A stretch of DNA of 64,000 bases from AP-15 sp963774345 (GTDB taxonomy: Bacteria > Pseudomonadota > Alphaproteobacteria > ATCC43930 > CGMCC-115725): assembly GCA_963774345.1 (NCBI GenBank), contig CAVZFB010000065.1, positions 124,001-188,000 of the forward strand, in the 5' to 3' direction. The translations under genes were made by a program, and so were the position numbers. The notes beneath the pieces are model-generated. The model saw only the letters and a list, made by a program, of their open reading frames with translations. It was not told the DNA's origin and made no database searches. Numbering within the stretch: the first letter of the stretch is position 1; every line of letters starts with the position of its first letter. Positions 1 through 9,074 of this stretch are shown piece by piece.

Positions 1-264
1 CTCGCGGTGCGCGGCCGGCTTATCGTGGTGGGCGTCGACCCCGAGCCGATCCAGGTCACGCCGCTGCAATTGATTGGCGGAAGCCGAAGCGTTGTGGGTC
101 ACGCCGCCGGCGCGTCGATCAACTCGGAGGACACGCTCGTCTTCAGCGCGCTGACTGGCGTCCGTCCGATGATCGAGACAATGCCGCTGGAGCGCGCGGC
201 GGAGGCCTATGCGCGAATGATGCGGGGCGCCGCGCGCTTCCGGATGGTGCTGACGATGGCGTAG
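1..264 (+). CDS. Zinc-type alcohol dehydrogenase, C-terminal fragment (cut by window edge)
   Basis: The reading frame is open from base 1 and ends at 264, giving about 87 residues. The sequence GRLIVVGVDPEPI, then ITPLQ-like and GSRSVVGHAAG segments, and a closing stretch ending FRMVLTM, match the last part of the cofactor domain and the C-terminal tail of medium-chain Zn-dependent alcohol dehydrogenases (MDR superfamily), which oxidise alcohols with NAD(P)+. The catalytic domain lies outside the window, so substrate and metal ligands cannot be judged. The gene is followed by a degenerate copy of the 3' end of the MFS gene at 3319-4612. Confidence 0.75.
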   Translation, partial: LAVRGRLIVVGVDPEPIQVTPLQLIGGSRSVVGHAAGASINSEDTLVFSALTGVRPMIETMPLERAAEAYARMMRGAARFRMVLTMA

Positions 265-271
265 CACCGAT

Positions 272-307
272 GCTAACTGCGCCCGACGGCCGGCCGGGGA
301 GGATATG
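272..307. repeat. Direct repeat copy 1 (degenerate 3' end of the MFS gene)
   Basis: This 36-bp stretch matches 3316-3351 at about 33 of 36 positions, and weaker similarity continues to about 318 with a short gap. Read on the minus strand it encodes the same AYP.RPAVGRS-stop tail that ends the MFS transporter at 3319. The two copies bracket the glycosyltransferase/membrane-protein islet. Confidence 0.75.
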
Positions 308-447
308 CGCCCGACGCCGACTCCAACGCACCCCATTGGCTGAGCGGCCGGGGCTCGGTTATCAGAGCGGGGTCCATTCGGCCCTCTCCGACGTTCGTGA
401 CGTCAGGGTTTACCGCGGATTTACCTTATTGGCTAATGCTTGGTCTC

Positions 448-1263
448 ATGAATCAGGGTCCTACTCCGTCGGGGTACGCGCCTGTGCTATCGATCGTGAT
501 CCCCGTCTACAACGAAATGCATACAATTGGGCAAATCTTGCTGGAAGTTACGAGGGCGTTGCGTGAAGTCCACAAACAGATAATCGTGGTGGATGATTGC
601 TCCGGCGACGGAACCGCCGGCTGGCTGCGGCGGAATCTGGCGGATGCCGAAGGGGTCTGGCGCGGCATGTCGCTCGATCGTGACGGCGAACTCGATCTCT
701 CCGCAATCGGCCCACAAAATGAAGGTGGCTTCTCGTTTACCGTCCTCTTTCACGAACGGAATCGGGGCAAAGGCGCCGCTGTCAGAAGCGGATTGGCATG
801 CGCGTCGGGGGATGTCATCGTCGTCCAAGACGCCGACCTCGAATACGATCCAAGCGACTGGTCGCGTATGCTGTCGCTAATAACCAATCGGAAAGTTGCT
901 GATGTCGTCTATGGGTCAAGGTTCTACGGTCGCCCGCATCGCTCACTGTATTTTCATCATTACATGGGAAATCGTATTATTTCGTTACTGTTTAACTTGT
1001 TGTACAACCAAACATTGTCCGATATCGAAGTATGTTACAAGATGTTCACGCGTGAAGTTCTCCAAACGCTAAAATTGACTTCCAATGATTTTGGCTTTGA
1101 AATTGAAATCAGCGCACAGCTCGCTCGTGCCAAGCGGTGGCGAATCTACGAAGTTGGAATCAGCTACTACGGCCGCGCTTACGATGAAGGAAAGAAGATC
1201 AGCTGGCGCGACGGCCTAAAGGCGCTGGTGTATCTCTTTAAGTTCAGATTCTCTTCAAAATGA
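448..1263 (+). CDS. Family 2 glycosyltransferase (DPM1-like)
   Basis: This is a cytoplasmic GT-A fold glycosyltransferase, expected to move a sugar from a nucleotide sugar to a lipid carrier or glycan. Visible motifs are the N-terminal LSIVIPVYNE strand, the nucleotide-binding VVDDCSGDGT, an HERNRGKGAAVRSG segment and the DxD-like VVQDADLEYDP. The later YGSRF and DIEVCYKMFTRE segments are typical of the dolichol-phosphate-mannose-synthase-like subgroup. No membrane tail is present. The start is uncertain: GTG at 397 and ATGs at 436 and 448 are all in frame, none with a clear ribosome-binding site. It is followed by a polytopic membrane protein, suggesting a lipid-linked sugar pathway for surface polysaccharide. 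Base composition is AT-richer than the surroundings. Confidence 0.85.
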   Translation: MNQGPTPSGYAPVLSIVIPVYNEMHTIGQILLEVTRALREVHKQIIVVDDCSGDGTAGWLRRNLADAEGVWRGMSLDRDGELDLSAIGPQNEGGFSFTVLFHERNRGKGAAVRSGLACASGDVIVVQDADLEYDPSDWSRMLSLITNRKVADVVYGSRFYGRPHRSLYFHHYMGNRIISLLFNLLYNQTLSDIEVCYKMFTREVLQTLKLTSNDFGFEIEISAQLARAKRWRIYEVGISYYGRAYDEGKKISWRDGLKALVYLFKFRFSSK

Positions 1264-1571
1264 ATTGGGCATTGTGGGTCTCGCCAGGAGGATCGGCGCT
1301 TTCCGCTTCGGCCTCTCACTGGATACTTGGTGCAAAAAGGGGGCTCTTGCGATCGAATTTCGTTGTGGCGACACCAATGAGGTGGAAAATGGAGCCAACC
1401 GATCGGGCATGCCAGAAATAACACTGCCGTCCACACCTTTTTGTCGCCACTTCGGCGTCATTTGCAGACCGAATACGCTACAACGGCTGAAATGACTTAG
1501 CTCAGTTCAGGTCAGGCCTCGAATCGCTCAGACGACGCCTCGGCCGTTAAGTTCGAAGGGTATGGCACGGC
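1264..1571. other. Intergenic stretch inside the glycosyl islet
   Basis: About 300 bases between the GT2 gene and the membrane protein. No convincing gene, hairpin or promoter was recognised; short open frames here lack homology-like motifs. Confidence 0.4.
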
Positions 1572-3131
1572 ATGGTTTTCAACGGGAATAGCAATATGGA
1601 TTTTGCGAAGGCCAGTCCTCCGCCGCTCGTTGCCAAGATCCGCATCAATGCGTATTATCTGGTATTGGTGGTGATCGCATTTATCTATTACATTTTTTTG
1701 ATCGCCGGCCATAGTTTCCGGCTTTTTGAACCTACAGAACTGGGAATGAGCTTCAACAGCATGTTGGAGCATTTACTACGTGGACAGTTCGATATCGATC
1801 CGCACGCGATCAGGTTTGAGGGTTTTGTTCGTAATGGAAAGACTTACAGTTATTTCGGGATTTTTCCTGCGGTTTTGCGATTGCCTTTATATGCTGTCGG
1901 TAATCTGCGGTACGATGTTACACGTCTCTATTGCGCTCTCGCAGCAACGCTTGGCCTGGGTTTTCAGCTTGCGAGCGTGGCGGTGATATCGGACGAGTTG
2001 CCGAAGAGCCGCCTCAGGGTAATCACGTCTATTGTTCTTGTACTGTCGTTGATGTTTGGCGGAGCACAGGTCCAGTTTTTGAAAAGCTCGATCTATCAGG
2101 AGACGATATATTGGTCGTCGGCTCTCGCGTCTGCCTTCGTATATTGCGCACTGCGCGGCCTGATTAGACAGCGAGCGTTTTCCACCAGGCTGACCGCGGT
2201 CATGGCGACACTCGCCGGACTGGGACTGCTAACACGGGTTTCGACCGGGCTTGGCCTTTATGTGGCCGTGGTGCTGTTGCTCATGTCTCTCGCCTGGTCT
2301 GAGGCCAACCCAATTTCGCATCGGCTCTCGCGCTTCTCCCGGGCCTTGGCATGCAGACGCAATCTGATCGCGTTCGCCATCCTCTTGGTGTTCTCGATGC
2401 TGTGCGCCATCGTGAATTACGGGCGCTGGGGGAATCCGCTGGTCTTTGCCGATTTTCACACTCAATTCTTATATGTGCGCATGCATCGAGTAGGTCTTGT
2501 CGCGGAGTATGGAGAATTCAATATACATCGGTTGTGGTATGGCGTTATATATTATATTGTTCCAATATGGCCCATCATCCGCTCGGATGGACACTTCTTA
2601 TTTTCTGAATTTGAGACTAGAATGCTTGACGGGGTGGAGTTACCACCGGGAAGTTTTCTATTATCGGACCCGGTGTTGCTTATCTTGGGAGCGGCCTTTT
2701 TTCTGAGAATACGGCAGGTGCGCAAAGGACACCTCATGAACCTCCGCGCAGTGGCGGCGCTGATGATCGGTTTTTCAATACCGATTTTTCTGATGTTGAC
2801 CTACATGTACATGGCGTTTCGGTTTCGCATGGAGTTCTACCCATTGGTTGAGTTCGCGGCTTTTCTGGGGTTCTATACAATATGCGTCAAGCCCGATCAG
2901 TATTCTGCACCGTTCCGCCGACGGCTCTATTGTCTCCTGATCGCTAGTGCTGGGTTCGGAATTATCTGCTCCCACCTGCTACTCACCCTCTATAAACTGT
3001 CACAATTTAGCGATTACAAGGTTCCGGGGATCATGGGAGAAAGACCGGAAGGGGCGGCCGGATGGGTTCGTTATTATGAGCTTTCTTTCAAGACGATCCT
3101 CCGGAGCGTCGAAAAGAAGACCGGGTTCTGA
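1572..3131 (+). CDS. Polytopic membrane protein of a cell-surface glycosylation islet
   Basis: The 519-residue protein has roughly ten hydrophobic segments, starting with one at about residues 28-46 (YYLVLVVIAFIYYIF) and including a central group around 250-300. The first loop holds GMSFNSMLEHLL and a Y.YFGIFPAVLRLP motif, giving the overall look of a GT-C or ArnT/PMT-like membrane glycosyltransferase, although no diagnostic catalytic pair could be identified. It follows a DPM1-like GT2 gene, which could supply the lipid-linked sugar donor. The start at 1572 is supported only by a distant GAAGGG; ATG 1596 is the alternative. The gene is AT-richer than the catabolic genes around it, which fits acquisition by transfer. 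The function is inferred mostly from context. Confidence 0.6.
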   Translation: MVFNGNSNMDFAKASPPPLVAKIRINAYYLVLVVIAFIYYIFLIAGHSFRLFEPTELGMSFNSMLEHLLRGQFDIDPHAIRFEGFVRNGKTYSYFGIFPAVLRLPLYAVGNLRYDVTRLYCALAATLGLGFQLASVAVISDELPKSRLRVITSIVLVLSLMFGGAQVQFLKSSIYQETIYWSSALASAFVYCALRGLIRQRAFSTRLTAVMATLAGLGLLTRVSTGLGLYVAVVLLLMSLAWSEANPISHRLSRFSRALACRRNLIAFAILLVFSMLCAIVNYGRWGNPLVFADFHTQFLYVRMHRVGLVAEYGEFNIHRLWYGVIYYIVPIWPIIRSDGHFLFSEFETRMLDGVELPPGSFLLSDPVLLILGAAFFLRIRQVRKGHLMNLRAVAALMIGFSIPIFLMLTYMYMAFRFRMEFYPLVEFAAFLGFYTICVKPDQYSAPFRRRLYCLLIASAGFGIICSHLLLTLYKLSQFSDYKVPGIMGERPEGAAGWVRYYELSFKTILRSVEKKTGF

Positions 3132-3315
3132 ACCAGGTATCGCTGAGCCACGGAGCGAATTGCTGAACCTGACGCACGCAACTCGCTTACGCGGCTGTTG
3201 CGCTGGACAGTTGTTGCATCGTGACGTTCGGTGCCGCAAAGCGCAGTTCGGCGGCGGCGAAAGCTTCGGTCAGGTGGCGCAGCACCTGGCGCTCGCGACC
3301 CGACATGCTCGCCCA

Positions 3316-3351
3316 CGGCTAGCTGCGCCCTACGGCCGGCCGGGAAGGATA
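3316..3351. repeat. Direct repeat copy 2 (genuine 3' end of the MFS gene)
   Basis: This is the second copy of the repeat seen at 272-307. Here it forms the last dozen codons of the MFS gene, so this is probably the original location and copy 1 the displaced fragment. Confidence 0.7.
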
Positions 3352-4612
3352 TGCCGCCGCGCCCGGCGCCTCGGGCTCAAGGTCCGCGATGGCGCGGCCG
3401 CGCGTCTCGGGAAGCAGCAGCAGCATGACGATCATCAGCAGGTGGGCCAAGGTCGAGAACAGCGCAATCGCTGCCCCGAGCGGCATTACCACCGTCGCAA
3501 AGCCGATCGCGGTCATGAACACCGAGCCGACCGCCCGGCCGGCATTGTAGCAGAAACCCTGGCCGGTGCCGCGGATGCTGGTCGGGTAGAGCTCCGTCAT
3601 GAACGGGCCCATCGGTGCGAACTTCATCAGGATCGCCGTGTTGAGCGGGATCCCGAGGAGCAGCAGTCCGGTGTAGCCGACCGGCGCGTAAAGATAGATG
3701 AACACCATGATGATCGTCGCGATGGCCGAGATCATGAAGGTCGCATTTACGGCCGATCGCATCGGCTAGATAGGCGCCGATCACAAAGCCGATCAGCGCC
3801 CCGAATGCCTGGACCGCGACGTACAGCCCGGTGCCGGAGGCCGATAGATGGCGCACCGTGCGCAGATAGGTCGGCATCCAGAAGCCGACGGCCCAGACGC
3901 CGCCCTGCGCCCCCATGACCATCAGCGATACTTTTATCGTCAGCCACAGATATGGCCCGCGAAACGCCGCGAGCAGGTGACCGATCCCAGGCTGCGCGGT
4001 GCTGCGCCGCCGCTCCGTAAACGCCTCCGATTCCGGAATGCTGCGGCGGATCCACAGCACAAACAGGCCGGGCAAGATGCCGACCGCGAATAACGCCCGC
4101 CATGCGATCGTTTCGGGCAGAATGGCGAACAGGCCGGCGTAGACGAGCGCCGCCAGGCCCGGGCCAACGGCCGCGCCGGTCTGAACGAAGCCGACGCCGC
4201 GGCCGCGATATTTGTCGCGGATGACCTCGCCCATCAGTACCGCGCCGGTAGCCCACTCACCACCGAAGCCAAGCCCGTGCAAGCCGCGCAGGATGAACAG
4301 CTGCTCGAAGTTCTGCGCGAAGCTGCACAGGAAGGTGAAGACCGAGTACCACAGGATCGCGATCTGCAGCATACGCACGCGGCCGAAGCGGTCGGCGAGC
4401 GAGCCGGCGAACCAGCCTCCGAACGCCGAGGTCACGACGGTGACGGTGCCGATCGTGCCGGCGGCGCCGGTCGATATGCCCCATACCGCAATGATTGTCG
4501 GCACGACGTAGCTGTACAGCTGCTGATCGAAGCCGTCCAAGGTCCAGCCGCCCCAGCAGGCGAGCATCGTGCGGCGTTCCCGCGAGGTCAGGTCGCGCAG
4601 CCAGGCCAACAT
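3319..4612 (-). pseudogene. MFS transporter (organic/aromatic-acid type), frameshifted
   Basis: Twelve-helix major facilitator superfamily carrier. The N-terminal two thirds read cleanly from ATG 4612, which has an AGGGGA ribosome-binding site, through the WTLDGFDQQLYSYVVP first helix, the loop 2-3 signature GSLADRFGRVR, and the ARGGEWATGA-like helix 5 (LGFGGEWATGAVLMGE). Near 3755 the frame breaks within DAIGRK, and the remaining helices (ATFMISAIATIIMVF to LLLPETRGR) continue in another frame to the stop at 3319. A single base restores a protein of about 430 residues, the usual family length. The helix-5 motif resembles AAHS/sialate-type carriers, so a small organic acid is the likely substrate. 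Divergent from the amidohydrolase at 4829. Either an assembly error or a recent pseudogene. Confidence 0.8.
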
Positions 4613-4828
4613 CGCGTTTCCCCTGTAACCTTTTTGGTCGATCTGTTGACTTATCGGCAATTTGATCTTAGCCGGCCAGACACGCCGCCGCATCCCTGAT
4701 GCGCGGTCCGCCGCGAGGGTTCGCCGCCAGGGCTCGCCATATCCCCGTCGAGGCCTTGACCCCCGATTTGATAGATGTCCTGATGGAGTTGTCGAGCGCA
4801 AGATTCGTCAATTTCAGACGGGGAGGGC

Positions 4829-6088
4829 ATGGCAAACAATTCAACAAGGTCGGCCAAGACAAAGGTTATCCATGCCGGCTTTTTGCTCGCTGATCCGGAC
4901 ATGCCGCCCAAGTCGGAGCAGAGCATTCTGATCGACGGGGAGCGGATCAAAGCGGTGTCGGACGGCTTCGTCGATCCGCCACCGGGCAGTGAGCTGATCG
5001 ATCTGCGCCGGAAATTCGTCCTTCCCGGCCTCATCGATTGCCATGTGCACCTGACATCGCAGCTCGACCGGGAATCCAGACTGCGCAGGGTCGAAGATTC
5101 CGATCCCAAGGTCGGCTTCAATGCGGCGCATCACGCGGCCGTCACGCTGGGCGCCGGTTTCACGACCGTGCGCGACGTCGGCGCTGCCGGCAATCCCGAT
5201 GTTATTTTCGCATTGCGGGCCGCCATCGCCGAGAGGAAGGTCGCCGGGCCGCGAATTCTTTGCGTCGGCGCCATTCTCTCGCCGACCGGCGGTCATGGCC
5301 AGACCTATGGCTATCGCCACGATATTTGCGCTTGCGTGCAATCCACCTCGGGAATTTGCGACGGCGTCGACGAATGTCGCCGCGCGGTGCGCCGCCAGGT
5401 CAGCCATGGCGCCGACGCGATCAAGTTTGTAGCGACCGGTGGTGTGCTCTCCAACATCAAGGCCGGCCTCGACCAGCAATTCACCGACGACGAAATCCGC
5501 ACGATCATCGAAACGGCTCATCGCCTGGGCCGGCGCGTCGCCGCCCATGCGCACGGCGCCGCCGGCATCAATGCGGCGCTCGAAGCCGGGGTCGACTCGA
5601 TCGAGCATGGGAGCTTCCTCGACGATCGCTCGCTCGAGCTGTTCATCGCCAAAGGCGCGTTTCACGTACCGACGATCATTGCCGGCGTCACGGTCTTGGA
5701 GATGGCGCAGGCCGACGGCGTATTGACGCCAGCCCAAATCGAGAAGGCGATGATTGTCGGCGTCAAGATCAAGGAGGCCCTCGCCCGCTCGCACAAGGCC
5801 GGCGTAAAGATCGCGTTCGGCACGGATATGGGTGTGGGGCCGCACGGACAGAACGCACGCGAGTTCGGCTACATGGTCGAAGCAGGAATGTCCTCCGGCG
5901 AAGCGATCAAAGCAGCGACGGTCAATGCCGCCAAGTTGCTCGACCTCTCCGACGAAGTTGGAACGATTGCGCCGGGCAAATCGGCCGATGTCATCGCGGT
6001 GGATTCGAGCCCGCTCGACGACGTGTCTGTACTCGAGCGCGTGGCCTTCGTAATGACCCGGGGCGACGTCTATCGGGGCGTGACTTAG
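4829..6088 (+). CDS. Metal-dependent amidohydrolase (prolidase/imidazolonepropionase-like)
   Basis: A 419-residue amidohydrolase-superfamily enzyme with a TIM-barrel metal site and a split small beta domain. Metal ligands are visible: HVH in the GLIDCHVHL motif (near residue 72), the probable carbamylated lysine in AIKFVATGG, HAHG, IEHGS and the aspartate in FGTDMG. The C terminus has the usual LLDLSDEVGTIAPGKSADVI. This resembles the Xaa-Pro dipeptidase-like and aryl-dialkyl amidohydrolases, which cleave amide or lactam bonds. GGGAGG lies just before ATG 4829. Its divergent partner is an MFS carrier, so uptake plus hydrolysis of an amide-containing compound is plausible; the substrate cannot be read from sequence. 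Confidence 0.88.
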   Translation: MANNSTRSAKTKVIHAGFLLADPDMPPKSEQSILIDGERIKAVSDGFVDPPPGSELIDLRRKFVLPGLIDCHVHLTSQLDRESRLRRVEDSDPKVGFNAAHHAAVTLGAGFTTVRDVGAAGNPDVIFALRAAIAERKVAGPRILCVGAILSPTGGHGQTYGYRHDICACVQSTSGICDGVDECRRAVRRQVSHGADAIKFVATGGVLSNIKAGLDQQFTDDEIRTIIETAHRLGRRVAAHAHGAAGINAALEAGVDSIEHGSFLDDRSLELFIAKGAFHVPTIIAGVTVLEMAQADGVLTPAQIEKAMIVGVKIKEALARSHKAGVKIAFGTDMGVGPHGQNAREFGYMVEAGMSSGEAIKAATVNAAKLLDLSDEVGTIAPGKSADVIAVDSSPLDDVSVLERVAFVMTRGDVYRGVT

Positions 6089-6212
6089 TCCCCGCTCAAC
6101 GAAGACCTCCCGACACCGCGTCGGCGGCGCGATCCGATATAGGCTTGTCCGCTCAGCCCTCCGCCCTGCCCCGAATGCGCTCGGAGCAAGGCGGCCCAGT
6201 CAGGAGACGGGG

Positions 6213-7035
6213 TCAGGCAGCCGGCGGGAAGAACACCAAGCTGCGCACCTCGATGCTTTCCCGCGGCGGTGCGTCGGGGGTCAGCGGGTTCTCGAAGGAG
6301 GTGTGGAACGACAAGCCGGGCGCGGCCGTCATTGGCGCTGTCGTGGACCCGAATGAACAGCACCTCGTTGGGCTGCTGGTTCGAGAAATAGTACCAGCGA
6401 TGCTTCGGGTTATACTCGACCCGTGAGGTCTCGCCGCGCACATGGGCATAGACGAGATCGCTGGCGATCAGATCGTCGTCGGTAAAGCTGCGCGCGTCGC
6501 ACAGCGCCAGCGGCGAATCCTGCACCGGTCCACGGATCGGCCGCCACACATTGACGATGCCAAAGCGGTGCTTCAGCAGCTCCTCGGCGTCGGCGCCGAG
6601 ATGGTCGCGCACCCGGCGCGGCGCTGAGTTGACCGTGTGGTCATTGTGCACCTGCCGCGAGGGCTTGGCCAAGCCTTCCCGGGTGGCGTTGCGCACGTTG
6701 TGGTCGAACACAAAAACGCGGCTGGCGCCGAGCTTGTCCTTCAAGAGTTGCTCGACCTCGGGGTAGTAGACGCGCTTGATTTGCTCGGGATCATAGAAAT
6801 CGGATACCGCGGTTGGCGCCTTGACCAGGGCGAAGCCGTTGCGGTCGAGCGTGAACTCGGACTCGCGGCCGCGCGCGTCCTCTATCGTGACCTCGTGCGG
6901 ATCGTCGATGCCGTTCGCGCGCGGTACCCCGGGCGGTGGTTCGATGCGATAATAGGCCGGCTTTTCGGCGCCGCGCTTCAGGTAATGGAGGGTCGATGTG
7001 AGGGTAGTCGGGGCTACAGCAACATCCAGCGGCAT
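6213..7035 (-). pseudogene. CmcJ/NvfI-family oxidoreductase/methyltransferase, frameshifted near the end
   Basis: ATG 7035 has an AAGGAG site seven bases upstream. The protein begins MPLDVAVAPTTLTSTLHYL and contains the family hallmarks: RVFVFDHNVRN, a VHNDHTVNSAPRRV metal-site-like segment, and GIVNVWRPIRGPVQDSPLALCDAR followed by YNPKHRWYYFSNQ. These identify the CmcJ/NvfI (GA4-desaturase-like) family, of uncertain 2-oxoglutarate-dependent or related chemistry. Near 6325 the frame is lost, and the conserved ending (SFHTSFENPL, then ESIEVRSLVFF) continues in a second frame to 6213. One base restores about 273 residues. It lies between two amidohydrolases and probably belongs to a small-molecule catabolic or modification set. 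Confidence 0.78.
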
Positions 7036-7374
7036 GATTGGGCTCCTTCGATCTTGGGCGCTCTCTTGGTGGCGTCAGCCTCGGCGCGTCACGATGCTTC
7101 GCCAGGCTCCACTACTCCACGTCATCGAACGGGTGTCAATCATGATTACAAGATTGGCCGGTGGATGAGGTCTATTTTCCATATAAATAATGGTTTTCCA
7201 CAAATCGTCGGCAAGCCTATCGGCCGCTCTCCACCCGCCCGAGCCGACCAGCGACAACGACCCTGCGGCCATCAGCGTTCAGGTCTTGCTATTTGAGCAT
7301 TGCGTTCGGCCTCGCGCCGCAGATGCGGCTGCGCTACCATGCCGCACGATCGGATTGCATCGGAGGAAATGTCG
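7036..7374. other. Intergenic region upstream of the 7375 amidohydrolase
   Basis: A divergent promoter region of about 340 bases, with an AT-rich stretch around 7170-7200. No gene or clear operator could be supported. Confidence 0.4.
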
Positions 7375-8503
7375 ATGACCCGCGCCTATGACGTAGTCGA
7401 TGCCGACGGCCACATTCTGGAGCCGCTCGATCTCTGGGACGAATACATCGATCCCAAATTCCGCGAGCGCCGCCCGCGCTTTACCATCGACGAGAACGGC
7501 AAGGAGCGCCTCACGGTCGAGGGCAAGCTGCTGGGCAACCCGCGGGGGATCGGCAGCCTCGGCTCGGTCGGCGTCCGGCAGGGTGTGGTCAAGCCCGACA
7601 CCCTCAAATATGCCGAAGGGAAGAAGGGCGGGTTCGACCCGCACGCGCGCATCGTCGACATGGATGCCGACGGGATCGACGCCGCTTTCCTGTACCCGAG
7701 CCTTGGCCTCTTCGCCGGCGCTGTCGCGGACCCCGAGCTCGCCGCCGCGATGTGCCGTGCCTACAACCGCTGGCTCGCCGATTATTGCAAGCCCTACCCC
7801 GACCGGCTGTTCGGGGTGGCGATGCTGCCGATGCAGTCGGTCGAGCTGGCGATCGAGGAGATGCGCTACGCGCGCGAAGCGCTCGGGATGCGCGGCGGGT
7901 TCTTGCGGCCGAACCCGTATCACGGCGTCAAAATGATCAGCGACCCGATGTACGAGCCGTTCTGGACAATGGCCGAGGAGCTCGACTTCTCGATCGGCTT
8001 TCACGAGGGCTCGACCAACGCGATGCCCACCGTCGGCGTCGACCGCTTCGCGGCGGACCGCGCTGCGCGGCACATGATCAGCCACACGATGGAGATGATG
8101 CTGGCGGCGATGAGCGTGATCTGGGGCGGCGTGGTCGATCGTCACCCGCGATTGCGCGTCGCATTCCTCGAGTTCGGGCGGCGGCTGGATGGCGCCGTGG
8201 CTCGACCGCATGGACCGGCATTTCGACGACCACGGCTTCAACGAGACCGCCCCGAAGATGCGGCCGAGCGAGCTGTTTCAGCGCAATTGCTGGATCTCGT
8301 TCGAGCCGGTCGAGAACAGCATCGCAGTGCTGGCCGACTATATCGGCCCGCACAAGATCATGTGGGCGACCGATTATCCGCATCAGGACGGGTTTTTCCC
8401 GGGGGCGCCTGACATGGTCCGCGAGCGGCTCGGGCCGTTGTCGCCCGAGGCGAGGCACCAGGTGTTGGCCGGCGGCGCGCTGGGCTTTTACGGCATGAAC
8501 TGA
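7375..8503 (+). pseudogene. Amidohydrolase family 2 (decarboxylase-like), frameshifted
   Basis: COG2159-type TIM-barrel metal enzyme; relatives are o-pyrocatechuate/resorcylate-type decarboxylases and hydrolases. It starts with the YDVVDADGHILEP metal motif, has GGFLRPNPYHG, an FHEGST histidine motif and, after the break, MWATDYPHQDGFFPG with the last metal ligand. ATG 7375 is preferred over 7369 because GGAGGA is only one base from the earlier codon. At about 8176 one extra G in GAGTTCGGGCGG shifts the frame inside a conserved EFG...GW segment, and the rest (APWLDRMDRHFDDHG to LGFYGMN) continues to 8503. Corrected length is about 375 residues, normal for the family. Confidence 0.82.
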
Positions 8504-8604
8504 CGCGGGCGGGCGCAGTCGCGGGCCGCTGATCCGGGCCCGCGACGCCGCGCGTCACCCGGCATTGTCGGAAGCGCAACTCTCAGGTGGTCCAACTCGG
8601 GCGT

Positions 8605-8986
8605 CAGGAAGACCTGTCTCGGCATCCTGGTCGAAGGCTTTCCAACATGCCGATGGTGATGGGCCCGCATGCTGGGCTCGGCAATTTTCTGCGCGCCGCC
8701 GAATACAGCGTCGAGTGGGTGACTGGCCTAGTGCGCTTTACCCAGGATCGGGGCCTGACCCGCATCGAGGCCACCTCCGCCGGAATCGCCGACTGGACCG
8801 ACCACGTCAAGGCGCTGGGCGGGGCTGCTGATGAACGAGATCGATTCATGGATGACCGGCGTCAATCGCAACGTCGAGGGCAAGCAGACTCGTAAGATCA
8901 TGCGCTACAGCGGCGGCCACCCTGCCTTTCGCGCGCATTGCGACGCAGCGATGGCAGACGGGTATCGTAAGCTGGCGCTGGCCTAG
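8605..8986 (+). pseudogene. Flavin-containing (Baeyer-Villiger type) monooxygenase, C-terminal remnant
   Basis: Only the last 125 or so residues of a BVMO remain, spread over three frames: LGILVEGFP, then NMPMVMGPHAGLGNF..RAAEYSVEWVTGL and WTDHVKALG, then EIDSWMTGVNRNVEGKQTR and RYSGGHPAFRAHCDAA, to the TAG at 8984-8986. The wording matches the tail of cyclohexanone/phenylacetone monooxygenase-like proteins of about 600 residues. The FAD and NADPH Rossmann domains are absent, and frame changes lie near 8645 and 8822. The fragment borders the PARIS-like island, suggesting that gene deletion accompanied the island's arrival. Confidence 0.75.
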
Positions 8987-9074
8987 ACAGACCGCACCGG
9001 ATCCGCACAGACCGCCGCTTCGCGCCGACAGCGGATTTTACGCGGGAATGACTGAAGCCGTCCGGCGTGCTAAA

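Noticed and set aside
2947..3918. A 323-residue Arg-rich open frame
   Set aside because: It lies antisense to the MFS gene and has the composition of a GC-rich shadow frame with no motif.
5038..6426. A 462-residue open frame in a second reading frame
   Set aside because: It is a shadow of the amidohydrolase at 4829, rich in arginine and without motifs.
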